Source: Aplysia californica (Eukaryota > Mollusca > Gastropoda > Aplysiida > Aplysiidae). From it: 64,000 nt of DNA. Under the pieces are notes generated by a model. It did not search any database. It worked only from the letters and a program-made list of their open reading frames with translations, and had not been told where the DNA came from. The position numbers and the translations under genes were made by a program. The DNA lies in assembly GCF_000002075.1 (NCBI RefSeq), contig NW_004797279.1, positions 2,529,666-2,593,665 on the forward strand, given 5' to 3'. This document shows positions 1-12,825 of the stretch, piece by piece. Position 1 is the stretch's first letter, and each line of letters begins with the position of its first letter.

Positions 1-1400
1 CCCCCCCACTGCACAGAGGGCTCACGCTGTCCTAGCTCTGGCAATGGGATGAAAGTTAACGACACACTTTCCCCCACTGACAGTTACCTACGCTCCCATT
101 GGACCTTTGTTAGCGGCTGTCTACTTTCCTCGACTACACAGCCTAATCAAGCTCGTGGAGTGTTTGTGTGTGTGTGGCTGGGATTTAACAGTTATCAATT
201 ACATCAAACCACTTTTGAGGCAACTTTTTCTTTAGATGAAAATTAATCAGAGAAGTTTGGATGTGAAACGGATTCGTCCCCAGTATCCAGAAAAATTTAA
301 CGTAGATCTAGAACAAAGAATAGGAAGACAAAGGTGACTCTTCTCGTTTGAATGGTTCCCAAAAAGCCGTGGCTCGCCGTACCGTGAATATAATGGAAAA
401 ATCACCAATGTTTTATTTATATTGCTTGCTATTTGGTGGTAAAGAAGAGAAAGCAACATAAGCCAAACCCAAATTTTGGTCCACCCACCGCCACTGTCAG
501 TTAGCACTTACCTACTTAAGTCTTACATTCTTAGTTGTAGTCTTTGCTTTTATGTGCTAGCTTTTTCTCAAGTTTCGTAGAAGAGGCCCAAGTCGCTGCA
601 TTATTATTTATAGTCTTCATCACTCATAGATAAATTGATTTATCTTTAGAAAATTATTTCCCTTTTTCCTCAAAATGTTCATCACTACTAGTTTTATGTT
701 CACACAGCTGTCTGGTCACAATGGAAACTACTAGGACTAGGAGTAACAACTACGATCTTGTAGTCCTCTATCATGAGATTTTCAATCAAATATTTTTTCC
801 GCGCTTGCTTTTTACTTCAGTTTGTGCTTTTCTCCTTTTCTAGTGCATTTTGAAATTTTGTTATCATGTTCTTTTATCCTCTTTTATAAATGTGTTGACT
901 AAGACGATCAAAATGATACATGGTAGGCTACGTGCTTTTCCGACTATTCCTTGTTGAAATATAATCATTTATTTTCAAATTAATCCATTTTCGGACACAT
1001 GATAATTGACCTCACTCTTAATCTACAGACCATGTTTAAAAGATTTATGAGACTAAATTTTTTTCTGTTTCTTTCATATGAATACACATTAATAATAACC
1101 TTTCATTTGATGCAAAAAGCTTGTTGGTAAGTTCTGTACATTTTTGTCGATTTTGTCCACCTTTAGTCCCAAAACGCAGAGCAAAAAAGGACCATAATTT
1201 GAGCGAAAAATAAAGTAGAAAAAATACCATGACTTCTCAACTAATAGACCTACAGATACATCTATTGACAACATTTTAAAAAAGCACTGTGATCAGTGTG
1301 CCAGGACCTTTCATTTGATCCTGTTTTCCTCAAACTCTAACAACTTTGAATTTTTCACTGAACTGCCTCGGGGTGTGCTTAAGCACGCCTAGCACACGCC
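1..1400. other. Gene-free AT-rich stretch
   Basis: Only short ORFs without recognisable similarity or paired splice sites. No repeat or RNA gene was recognised here. Confidence 0.5.
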
Positions 1401-1404
1401 TAGA

Positions 1405-1620
1405 TCCGGGCCTGACAACTAGCGTTTGTGGAACGTCGCGCAGGAGACCCGAGTTCGATTCAAGAGTGGGACTAATTTTGTCGACGGTCTTTCTGCTGGG
1501 ATGTTGTATGCTTCTCAGCCCGATCTCGAGTTAGCCCTGGCAAGCATACGAAGCCCGCCTCCTAAGTGGTCTACACTATGTCGATGGGGAAGTAATTTAA
1601 AGCACTTAAGCCTGCATAAA
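1405..1620 (+). repeat. tRNA-derived SINE (family 1)
   Basis: A B-box-like GAGTTCGATTCA at about 1449 follows a tRNA-like head. The body (TTTCTGCTG, CAGC, GGCAAGCATACG, CGCCTCC) recurs at 14768-14855 in the first intron of the TNIP-like gene. The family name is unknown; no flanking duplication was identified. Confidence 0.5.
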
Positions 1621-1799
1621 AGGGGAAAAGGCTTTCTATCCCACGTTTGGCAAATCAAACAATTCAAGATGATTGCTTCATTTTTTAAAAAGTTAACGAC
1701 ATTCTGATTGTTTTGTCAAAGAATTTAAGCTAGCTTAGAATATGATAATTACCGCATAACATTACGCACATTCGCATGGGCACGCGCAAGTGCAAGCAC

Positions 1800-2102
<303 letters not shown>

Positions 2103-2196
2103 CTCCTGTTGTTCTCGGTTCTATACAAATACCAGCCAAGAGACCGTAAATATGAGGTATTTATAATCATTGTTCCAGCCTACGGTTACGGTTTAA

Positions 2197-3146
2197 CTCA
2201 TTGGCTACGTATTATTTTCGGCTTGTGGACGAATTTTTTTCGGGAGGGCGAAATGAGATGATGACTAGTGCGCTGTTCACAGGTCTTGGGGGCCATAAAT
2301 TCAAATAAATATCAACATATTATAAACCAACATTTTCAGTATGGTTTGTAGAATACATCTGTATTGTTTATTTGAGTATTTTTCAACTTTGGTTCCTGTA
2401 AGAGGCGATTATGCAACACAATTGTGATTGGCTGCGGATAAAATTTGAAAACAAAAATTTTATAATCTCAGATGAAACTCAAAAAATATGTTTGCACCTA
2501 GTCAAATTATACATCAAAATAACCATAACTGTATATAGAACAGGAAAATATTGAAAAATGAGCAGTTATTTACATACATTCCATAATATTTGTACATTTG
2601 GATCATAACCTCCGATATTGAAAAGAATTTTTAAAAATAATTTTGAAAAAATGATCTCAAACAGAAAAAAAACACTCGTATCTTATATGGAATTATTCAG
2701 AGTTGCATTTGTAATAAACTAATACATGTCTAGGGTGGTACTCTTTGAGAAAAAGTAGTGATTTTGGGGAGGAAAAAAATATTTTGACTATTTAGATCCA
2801 GATCTAGGCTTAGATCTAGCACTCAAAAATATTGATTTCTCAAATACAGTGCACTGGCAATTTGAGTCCAGTAGTATCAATATTATAAAGAAGAGTCCTA
2901 CACTTCTTTAGTGAGCAAAATAATGATACATTTTGTTGTGTAAAAGTACTACGACTGGTGTCTGGGCTATAAGTTGGGCTTCGCGATAAAACAATGTCGC
3001 ATAAACTTCGAAATTGTGTTTCAAAACTGAATCAAAACTTCCGATTTTCGGTAGAAACGCTTGACCCGGAAGTCAACTGTAATATAATGACCTTTATTTT
3101 AACATGGATATGTGGATTGGGGGGGCGGCTTAGCGTACTGACGGCT
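2197..3146 (+). mobile_element. TTAA-flanked non-autonomous element, family A copy 1 (right end lost)
   Basis: It starts after TTAA (2193-2196) with CTCATTGGCTACG and aligns end to end with the intact copies at 18955-19997 and 56845-57892, including AGTAGTGATTTTGGGGAG and CCGGAAGTCAA landmarks. Similarity stops near 3146 at a TCTAGA hexamer tract, so the right terminal repeat is missing. It encodes no protein. Confidence 0.8.
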
Positions 3147-3289
3147 CTAGATCTAGATCTAGATTCGAGGTCTATATAGTTGTACACTATAGGTTTAAAA
3201 GGATATAACTCTTTGGGTCGATATAAGATAAGATAAGATACATCTTTATTGTCCAGATCCTGGCACATTGGTTTGGTGTTTCACTACGT

Positions 3290-3292
<3 letters not shown>

Positions 3293-3337
<45 letters not shown>

Positions 3338-3341
3338 ACGC
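3293..3341. repeat. CA microsatellite
   Basis: Nearly pure CA repeats next to a GATAA run (3223-3240). Confidence 0.95.
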
Positions 3342-5092
3342 AGGCTTACAATTAAAATTAATGCATAATATAAATAATATTAAGCTAGATACACACTCAA
3401 TGTTATTCTGATGCATGCTCTAAGGTCGTAAGTATACTTATACAAGATGGTTAAGATGGAAGCATTTTGATGGATGAATGTAAAATTGACCTATATCTTT
3501 CATTGTTACTGATCAGAAGCCTACCTAGCATCTGCGTTTGTCGCGAACGCGACCCGCGAATCGCGGCCGCGATTTTTGCATTTTTCCAACAAAAAGTCCT
3601 TGGCCGGGAAGAAAAAATAATTTGAAATCAACAACAAACAAAAACTGGGAATAATATTCGTTAAAAAAAAAAAGAAACCAAACCTCTTTACTTTAAAAAC
3701 AAAGTTTATTTTCCCTTTCGCTTCACTTCGTCTCTTTCTCACTTGTTAATACTAGATCTAAGTTGATTTGTAATTTTCATGTGAAGAATAATATAAGAAG
3801 TCAACATTACATACTATTTATATTGCTGTTTCCCTTTCATGTTTCCCTCTTTGTTGTGTTTTATTTTGTTTGTGTGTTAATTTTTTGTCTCTTTTTTTGT
3901 TCTGATGTGTTGTTTTTCCATTTTTTAAAAATAATTTAAAAATGTGTATTTATATAGCACAATGTTCTTCCCTTCTTTAAAAAAATGTGTTATGGTTATA
4001 TTACAGCGTGTCTCCACCATAAACGAATACTGACACCGGCAGGCCCCTGATGTGTGATTCCAGAATTTACATCAAATACTGTGCTTTTTTCTTGAATTAC
4101 CCGCGTTTAGGGTTAAAACGGACAGTCTATGGATGGGTTGACGCACGCCCTTATTTGTTAATTTTTGTGGTTGTTTATGTTCTGCAGTGGCGTCGCGGGA
4201 GTTGCAGACAAGGTGGTGCATAATTGGAAAGTGAGCAAATGGGCAATACGCTTAGTAACTAGATCTACTATTAAGATTTCTAGAGAAAGTCAATTAGAAT
4301 CTGCAGGATATTCCGTAATCTACATCTATCGATATTTACAACTGTCTCTAGATGATACCGCATAAAAGCTGCAATAAAGTAAAACAATACTAACATTATA
4401 GCTTGTAACAAAATTGTAGCCGAATGTGTTGGTTCATCTAAAAAAAATTGAGGAGGTTTACTATTTGTCCAACTTTCAACACATGATTAAAACTGTAAAA
4501 CTTGTTTTGAATTAGTATTGATATATAGTATCTAGGAATGACAGTGTAACCAGAGCACCTTGATACAAATATTATACATAAATGTATTATTTAAGCAAAC
4601 AATAATATGCATTATTCATCATAAAACTTTGATTGCCATGGCCATGGCTAAACCAAATTTGAACCCTCATTTTTTAAAATCCTCGACCCGCACCTGATAA
4701 AATAATATATGTTTTAACGTTTGAGGAAAGTATAATATTATGTTTTTGTCTTTTCTGACAAATTTAAACATTAATACGGCTTTGTCGACTCTGTGAATTG
4801 TCAAAACTGTCGTGAAAATCGTGAGAAGTGTTTTTCACCACTGCTGTTTTCTATAGCTAATCAAGGTAAACAATTACTTTTGTTACACACGAACACATGT
4901 GTCCGCCCAATGAACAAGAGAACGGTACTGTGATCTGTCAGTCATTATCAAGAGTCATAGGCGTGTACGCTTTTTTATCCATTTTGGGCTGTGTGATTTT
5001 AATATTTTGAATTGTTAACTTACTGAATATCATATTGTGATGAAGATGAAGTCTAAGCTAAAACTGAAATTCTTTACTCACAAGAACATTGC
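3342..5092. other. Gene-free stretch
   Basis: No exon or RNA gene recognised. It contains a CpG-dense palindromic patch at 3541-3575. A segment at about 4465-4545 (TTTGTCCAACTTTCAACACATGA region) has a diverged direct copy at about 7370-7435, beyond the transposase relic. Confidence 0.45.
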
Positions 5093-5100
5093 TCTGAAAG

Positions 5101-5963
5101 CAGGCGCGGTTCGTCCATAGAGCACGGTCGTGCAGTGCCGCCCAAAAATTTTTAATGTTCTAATACGTAAAACACCCACAATAATAAAATAAAAGAAGCC
5201 AGAAACGAACACTAGCCAAATATTATATCAAAACAAAGATCCTCTCTGGTGCCATAACTGTCATTTCTATGGCTATAGCGCCGTAAAACATCTACTATGC
5301 CATGCCAAAGTCCACCCGCTTCAGCTAAACAGAAAAGGATATTCTACAGTGTAACCTAATCGCTCTTTCGGGATAACCCAAGCGATGACGACACTCGTAG
5401 CGAGTTTGGCGGTACATTAATATTAATAAGACCGCACATCTCAAATGTGCTCCCGCCGAATAGTGCCGAAAAATAGCCCACAGTAGGCAGTCTAAAAATA
5501 AACACGAGAGACCCTACGCTATTCTTTGCCAATATTATGTGAGCGCCGGAGCAATGCAGCAGAGTGCTCAAGTGAATTGTGATTGGTTCATTTTTGTCTT
5601 GCCACAATTTTAAGTGACTCTGTAACCGTGAACCTGAGGGAGGTGAACGTGACCGTCATATGATGAATTATGCTTTTGAATGGTTTTGTAGTGGAGTAGT
5701 GAAAGTTATTACTTGTACTTGAGTGTTCAGTTCCAATACAGGATATACGAAATTGAGGTTTAGCTAACAAACAAATTTAGTACTAGAAATATCAAAGCGA
5801 CAAGTAAAAAGAATGAAAATAATAGCTCGAGGCCCTCCCTCACCAACCCAAAGATCCTAAAATTATACACCGTCTCATTTACTATCCCCTTGACTATCTT
5901 CAGCATGCGATAGCTTAATTATTATTGTGCATGCCCACTTTTTAGCCCCACGATCCGCCCCTG
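5101..5963. mobile_element. hAT-type non-autonomous element, copy 1
   Basis: The 863-bp element is bounded by identical 8-bp duplications TCTGAAAG (5093-5100 and 5964-5971), the hAT hallmark. Its ends are CAGGCGCGGTTCGT and, inverted on the right, CAGGGGCGGATCGT. A full-length sister copy lies at 9198-10061. It has no transposase coding. Confidence 0.9.
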
Positions 5964-5989
5964 TCTGAAAGAATATAACTATTCCACTT

Positions 5990-7206
5990 GTGAGAAAAAT
6001 CGCGGTTGTCTAAATCGTTCAATTTCTTATCCATTTAGCAGAACTAAACCTTTGCTTGATTTAAGTGACAGGACTTTGAACAGATGGATATCGGAAGAAA
6101 ATGCAACCGAAGACGTCGAGGTGACAAAGAAAGGCGACCTGTTAAATTTGATACCTTTGACAGAGATCTTGTGGGACACGCTATTGGAAAGATGTTAGGT
6201 GATAACCAGTACGTCACACTTAGAACACTTATGTCTTATTTGAAAAGCAATCACGATTTGGATATCAACAAACAAACTTTATGGCGCATTGGGAAGAGTT
6301 TAGGTTTCAGTTTCAAGAAGACTAAAACACCCAAAGACGTAATTTGTGAGTCAAAGAACATGGTTGCACTGAGGGGGGAAGTACCTACGAACATTAAAAC
6401 AGCTCAGAGAAGACAACGTTGACATTTATTTTCTTTATGAGTCCTACATCAATGCCCACCACACGTGCACCAAAGAATGGCAATCTGACACCCAACAGAG
6501 ATTCATTCCGACTGGAAAATATAAAGGTCTTATAATTGCGCATATCGGAAGCCATGAGAGAGGACTAGTGAATATTGTGAACTGGTTTTTGAGTCAAAGT
6601 CGAAAGATGAAAATGGTGACCATCACAAAGACATGGAAAGTAACAAGTTTGAAAACTGGATTAGTAGCACTGTGGTGCCTGCATTAGATTTTAAAAATGC
6701 CTGATTATTGACAATGCATCATATCATGATGTAACTAATCCTGATGATAAAGTGCCAATGCCAAAAAAATCTATGAACAAAGGCCCTATAATAGCCTGGC
6801 TTGATAAGCATAGGATCGACCATAGTACAGCGAAAACCAAAAAGGATTTCCTAGACATTGTGAACGCCAGCGAACAGAGCCAAATAGAAGTTTTTCGAGT
6901 AGACAAGTACCCGGAAGAACATGATCACATACCTCTTAGGCTCCCTCCTTACCACCCTCAGCTTAACCCTATCGAATTAACCTGGCCTGAGATGAAGAAA
7001 AAGGTTGTTTTGGATAATACAACATTTAAACTCCATGATGTTAAACAACACACACTCTATCAAGTATAACCAGAGAATTTTGACAAAAGTGTGAGGGCCA
7101 TGTCAAAGCAACAGAGGAAAGATACTGGATAAATGATGGATTAAATTTCCCTAAACAGCCTAGTGTAGTCATCAACCTGATTGACGATACATCTAATTCT
7201 GAATAA
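5990..7206 (+). pseudogene. IS630/Tc1-mariner-type DDE transposase relic
   Basis: An N-terminal helix-turn-helix-like ORF at 6084-6422 (TLRTLMSYLKSNHDLDINK) is followed by a decayed middle with YESYINAHH (near 6440). IIDNASYHDV at 6701-6733 would hold the second catalytic Asp. LPPYHPQLNPIELTW at about 6941-6985 holds the catalytic Glu region. A C-terminal piece, ERYWINDGLNFPKQP, ends at TAA 7204-7206. The pieces lie in different frames, so it is broken, with at least two frame changes. Ends and target duplications were not securely found. Confidence 0.8.
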
Positions 7207-7209
7207 TTG

Positions 7210-9190
7210 GTGAGTGTTAAAATATTATGTTTAAGTGTGTCCCGTAGAACTGTCACTATCTCTCTATAGGTTTGCCTGTCTGTGTAACCATTAATGTCTC
7301 TTCAGATAATGGTTAGGAAATTTGTTCAGAACTGGCGACGCCTATGAACATCCGAGAAACTAGCAATTTGTCCAAATTTCAGCACGTGATTACTGTAAAA
7401 ATTGTATTGAATTAGTAATGATACATCGTAATTAATTAACCAGCAACAATTTCGGAAAATTGATTGCATTTCCCAGTGGATAAGATGGATACTAAGTTCT
7501 TCTCAAAATATGAAAGTGATCGGTATGGTAGTCTTTGAGATATCCTGCGTCAAACATCGGAATATTTTTGTTACAAGCTATAGTAACAATTCACTATGCT
7601 CACAATCTGAGAAGATTCAAAGATTTCTAATTAATTCGTGCAGCACCAGGACTTGCTACACAATAGAGGGAGACAACAGTTTCGATACCCATTCTTCACT
7701 GAGTTACCGTAGACTCTACTAGTGTTGTAGACAGGCTCGTGGAAGCTTGGATCAAATTTTTAGCTTGCACCAAATTGGGGCTGCGAAGAGCAGTTTCAAG
7801 CACCTTTCTTCTTGTGCGGGAAGAACGTTGCCTAGATTTCTCTACAGTGACAAAAATAACTTTGGTGCAAAGATTTTGCTTGCTCCTAGTAGACGCTACC
7901 GTAAGCGGTTGGACGAGCAGAAACCATCCTCGCTGTCTGTCTCTTCACTGGCGCAGCTAGCGGGTGATGGATCGTACATTTTATTTTTAGTGGGCTAGGC
8001 CTAGGTTAGTGTAGATCTAGAGCATGGACTGGTTTAGAACTATTAGAAGAAAAAAAAAAGGGGGGGGGGGGGGGGGGCAGGGTTAGGTGGAGCGCTTGCA
8101 CCAATTGCACCAATGGAGCCCCGCCATTGAAGTTCTGTTCTAATTTTTATTTCATTCTGTTGTGAAACCTTTATTTTTCACGTTTTTACACTCTGTGTGG
8201 CTACAAATGATCTTCTGGATTCTTGAAAGAGAACTCAAGAAATTCTGGTGCTTTAGATTAAGTTACCTCTATCAACATATTGCTATACGTCGTCACACAA
8301 AGTTTAAAGCTTGAAAATTATTGACAACTTTTATGGCAACTTTTGGACAATAAAATGGCAACAAACGCAAATGCTAGGGCCTATGTCTTTTACTTCTGAT
8401 TGATGTTTTTATTTGAGGGAACAAGGGATGTTTGTGGTCTAAAAAGATGGAATTTTTTTTGTGTGTGCAAGATGTTCAAAGTAGGGGAATGTAGATGTTG
8501 AAATTTTACTTGCTTTCCGTATTAGTCAATTTAATTTTTCTTTATCTTATATGTTGTCTTGTGTTCCCGGCCCATGCTGTTATACAAAAATTGATCATAC
8601 TTTCTATGGTTGAATGGTAGAATATGGACATCAATGTTTTATCAACTTTAAAATACTCTAGCTTCCTTAGAAAAATAGTATTTTGTTCACTTTTTTTATG
8701 CAGGAGAGAAGTGTGGACCCGCCAGTTGAGTTTGTTATCTTTTGTAACGCTTTCTCAATGTTTTCACGTTTAATTTCGAGCGGCTGCTGGGGCAGTTTCT
8801 TTATTTTAAAATCAACAACAATATATCTCTGTATTCTAGATAGCCAAGATAATAAACCTTTAGATCTAGACCTAGATCTCTAGCGTAGGTCTAGATATAT
8901 AATTTTAGGAATTCAGTTTAAATCTAGATCTAGGCCTACATTGTTAACATACACAATGTGATAGGGTTTCGCTTCTATTATTCTTTATATAAATAATTTT
9001 TAAAAAATAGCTTATTCTTGGCTAGATAAAAGAACCAAGATTTTAAAAAAGGAAAATCCACTTGTGAAAATGATGTTTGAGATTGAGGAATTTCCATGTT
9101 GTAAAAGAGCATGAGCCTTTCGTTGGCATTGTAAGTCCTTTTGGGGGTGATTTTTTTCTTTTTAGAGTACACGGGGATTGGGAACTTTGA
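7210..9190. other. Gene-free stretch between transposon copies
   Basis: No recognised gene. It contains a G run at 8058-8077, TCTAGA-type hexamers at 8858-8940, and the diverged direct copy of the 4.5-kb segment at about 7370-7435. Confidence 0.4.
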
Positions 9191-9197
9191 ATAACAC

Positions 9198-10061
9198 CAG
9201 GCGCAGTTCGTCCATAGAGGACGGCCATGCAGTGCCGCCCAAATTTTAAAAAAGTTATATTACGAAAAGCACCCACAAACATCAAATAAAAGAAGTCAGA
9301 AACAAACGCTAGCCAAATATAATATCTAAACAAGGTCCTCGCTGGAGCTGTAACTGTCATTTCTGTGTCAAAAGCGCCCTAAAACATCTACAACGCCATG
9401 CCAAAGTCCACGTGCTTAAACTAAACGTAATAGAATATTCAACAGTGGCTGTCTGACCTATAAATCGCTCTTTGGGATAACCCCAGCGATGACGACACTC
9501 GTAGCGAGTTTGGCGGTACATTAATATTAATAAGACAGCACATCTCAAAGGTGCACGGTGCACCCACGAAACATAGCACACAGCAGGGAGTCTAAAAATA
9601 AACACGATAGCTTGTACACTATTCAATGCCAAAATTATGTGATCCCCGGAGCAATCCGGAGGAGTGCTCAAGTAAACAGTGATTGGTTCCTTGTCTTGCC
9701 ACTATTTTAAGCGACTCTGTGACCGTGAATCTGAGGGAGGTGAACGTGACATACTTAAGTCCCCGCCCTATGAGTTGTTCCTTTGAATGGTTTGGAAATG
9801 GAGTGGTGAAAGTTATTACTTGAGTGTTCAGTTCCAGCGCAGGATGAACGAAATTGGATGTTTAACTAACAAACAGATTTAGCTCTAGAAATCAAAGCGA
9901 CAAGTAAAAAGAATGAAAATAAAACCACTATGCCCTCCCTCACCAACCCAAAGATCCTAAAATTAAACACCATCCCATTTACTATGAAATTGACTATCTT
10001 CAGCCTAAGAATGACAGCTTAATTGTGCACGCCCACTTTTTAGCCCCACGAGCTGCCCCTG
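9198..10061. mobile_element. hAT-type non-autonomous element, copy 2
   Basis: The 864-bp sister of 5101-5963 in the same orientation. It is flanked by identical 8-bp duplications AATAACAC (9190-9197 and 10062-10069) and begins CAGGCGCAGTTCGT. The two copies have almost equal lengths and are collinear throughout, with scattered substitutions and small indels. No coding capacity. Confidence 0.9.
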
Positions 10062-10954
10062 AATAACACATATTATGGCTGTATTGCACGCTTCTGTTGG
10101 TTTGCCTTAGCACCAAGAAACTGAGACTCCGCAAAGTGCTCAAGACTCAGAGCAGAGAACGTTCTAAGAAAAGAGACATTCTGGTTACTTGCTCAGCAGA
10201 TCCTATCTTCACCCTCGTCTGGCACCTCGGACTGTATCAGTGTATCTTTAGTTATAAAAAAAATATCCAATCTATTGTATATTCTGTTAGAGAGCAGTTC
10301 ATTGCAGAACACTACTGTCTGTTCTGTCGTATTTAAACTGAAAGATCCAATCTCCTTCTACCGTTTCGCAAACTCCTAGATCTACATCATCATGTCACTG
10401 AACATATTCAACTCACTACCGCTTTCCGTTCATAAAAAGCTTAATCCTCAACTCACTAGGCCCAGATCTAAATATCTATATATTCAAAATGTGAACAAAA
10501 GCCAGTTAAAATAAGCACCAAACAGTTTATATGAAAAAAGACAAGGCAAAACTGCCATTATGAAAATCAAAGTAGGCAGTTGAACGGTCCGCTTTCTAAT
10601 TCCTGTCGTTTGTTTACGCTTTATACGCGCAGCAAACTGGTTACCAGATGCCCTCTGCTCTGCTGGTTACCAAGGGGAGCAAGGAGACCGGAAATAAGGC
10701 CTGCTGTCCCAAAAATATATGTTGTGTGTGTAGGCCTACAGGGTACAATCAGAGAGTATTTAATTATTTAAGAGTCTCTGGTAACCTCCGGGTTGAAAGT
10801 TGAATCTAAATCAGAGAGTTTACAGTAATACTAGAGAGAGGGCACTTCGCCCGGATGCGCGTATCTGGGTCACCAGCTGATCGTGGAGAAACGCGCGGTA
10901 AACAAAACAAACTGCATTCATTGTTCTAGGCATTTTCGTTGATCGCAGACAAGC

Positions 10955-11150
10955 ATGGCCCCGGCTAGCACAAAATGTCAATGGTGTTCTGCTATAAACT
11001 GCACCTATTAGAATCAAAATCTGAGTTTCTTTCGATTTCCAAAGGAGGACGAATATATTTTGATGAATAGAAAAATATAGATCAAAATAGTGACAATGTG
11101 ATTGTGGTCCTACCAGACTGTCACTGACACTCCATGCACAAACTGAATAC
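10955..11150 (+). pseudogene. THAP-domain relic
   Basis: From an ATG at 10955 the frame reads CQWCSAINCTY, a stop, then LSFFRFPKEDE. This is the C-x2-C and FxRFP core of a THAP DNA-binding zinc finger, as in THAP proteins and P-element transposases. The tail is decayed and the second Cys-His pair is not intact. Whether it was a host gene fragment or a P-type transposon start cannot be told from the window. Confidence 0.55.
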
Positions 11151-11639
11151 ACTTCCGCTTTGTTATTTAAACCGATTACGGTATTCCTTTAATTACTTTG
11201 ATATTATTTTTTCAGATTTATAGAGACGAAGTAATGTATCTGCGTCTATTTGTTTATTAGAATGTATGTTAACTTAAGCCAAAAACAAGTCTTACAGTTT
11301 ATGGCCGAGGGAGGCAGGGGGTTGCCTTAAATATGAGATAGAAATAACAGGCCTCCTTCTTTGTTAAAGGCCTAGTAACCTAATGAACTAACTACAAACG
11401 GTACTACATTTTGTCATGACATGACAGCATCCCTGAGCATCGCCGTGGCAGCGATCACCGCGCGTAAGTGTTTTCGCACCCCGCGCCGGGCGATACGCGA
11501 AACAATGCACTGTTGTTATCTTGGAGGAACTATAATAGGAGAGGCCGCGAGTCGCGTAACGTGAAGCCGCTGCAGGCGACGGTCGGCCATGTTTGTGAGA
11601 TCAGCTCAGTTCTCTCAGTTGTAAACTTAGTGTCAACCG

Positions 11640-11965
11640 AATGGCAGTTTGCGTAGCGTTCGGGTCCGGTGGGCCTCTCATTCAAAGGTCCTGGGTTCGA
11701 ATCCGAGTAGTGACGGAAAAATTTTGTTCTCTAAACTTCTACTTTCTCTTTCGTCTGCTTTCACCTCCACTTTCTGCCCCTACCTCCTCAGGGCTCCGGA
11801 CTCTTTCTGCAGCCTTTCTACTGCTACTCCTTGGCTCCTTCTTACCTCTGTCTTTCAGCCACACCCCTGATCTTCTGGTAGGAAAGATCTACCCCTAGCC
11901 TTCTCGGACAAGGGCGAAAAAATCTCGGAGGTCGCGTATGCAAATTGCGTAAATTAAAGGTCCCT
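11640..11965 (+). repeat. tRNA-derived SINE (family 2), sense copy
   Basis: A tRNA-like head has a canonical B box GGTTCGAATCC at about 11694-11704 and an A-box-like GCGTAGCGTTCGG upstream. The pyrimidine-rich body and the tail CTAGCC...GGGCGAAAAAATCTCGGAGGT recur in reverse at 37190-37585, which confirms a dispersed family. The tRNA-like head is not a functional tRNA gene: no full cloverleaf was found. Confidence 0.7.
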
Positions 11966-12029
11966 TGGTGGTCTAAAATCGATAAGAGTAGGCTTCGGTC
12001 GCCACCCAGGCAAAATTCAAAATTTCCTA

Positions 12030-12820
12030 CCAAATGTTTTTAAAAATATCAGTCTCTAGCAATGGCACTGAACTTGATGACGAAATGCCTTCTGATTTAG
12101 CCGTAAATGCATCTCACAGTAAAAACAGAATGAAAAAAAGATTTCAGAAAATTCAGTTTGCCATGATGATAACTGCACGTATGTGCCTAGATCTACTCTA
12201 GCATACTTGTCAATTTGCTCTGCATGTTGCTTACATTGCTGGTTTTGTGTTGTTAAGGTTGACAAAGCATTTGAAAATGTGAAACCTGCATCGGTGCCTT
12301 TGTTGACTCCAATGTGTCAAAAGTAAATTCCTTGCTGTTTTTTGAAGTCTCGTCGGAGGTTCGACAGTGCCTTCAAAGAATGTCATTGAAGTGTGTTTGG
12401 TGTGTGAATAACATTTTTGATGCCACGTGTCGTCTGTCTGTGCATGGGGTGTGACATTGTCAAGAGTGAAATGTCATAAATTAGTGCAATCTGTTTTGAA
12501 AATCTTATTATTATAAGCCTATCATTTCAAATTCTCTATTAATTTTTCAATACCCTTAACAGTATTTGGTAAAATTTAGATAAAGTGTCTTGGTGTTTTA
12601 AAGGTGCCCCTCCCTCCTCGCTTTATTTGGGGGGGGGGGGGGGGCTGTTTTATTCTTGTTTTTGTGTGTGTGTGTGTGGGGGGGGGGGGTAATTTCCACC
12701 TTCATACTTCACTCTTATCTGCCTTGCCCTCTCCTTCCTCATTCTTCGCCCATCCCATCCCACTCTCACTACCATCTTTTGTGTAATCATTTTCAATTTT
12801 GTTAGAAATATATTCTGTTG
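12030..12820. other. Gene-free stretch with G runs
   Basis: No gene recognised. It includes G runs near 12630-12644 and 12678-12690 separated by a GT run. Confidence 0.45.
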
Positions 12821-12825
12821 TAAGT

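Noticed and set aside
4185-7350. One large transposon with GGCGTCGC ends around the IS630-type relic
   Set aside because: Only about 8-12 bases match between ends, and no target duplication was found.
10097-10336. 79-codon ORF after the second hAT copy
   Set aside because: Composition and lack of similarity suggest chance.
11640-11715. tRNA gene
   Set aside because: A B box is present, but no acceptor stem or complete cloverleaf; the body repeats elsewhere, so it is a SINE head.
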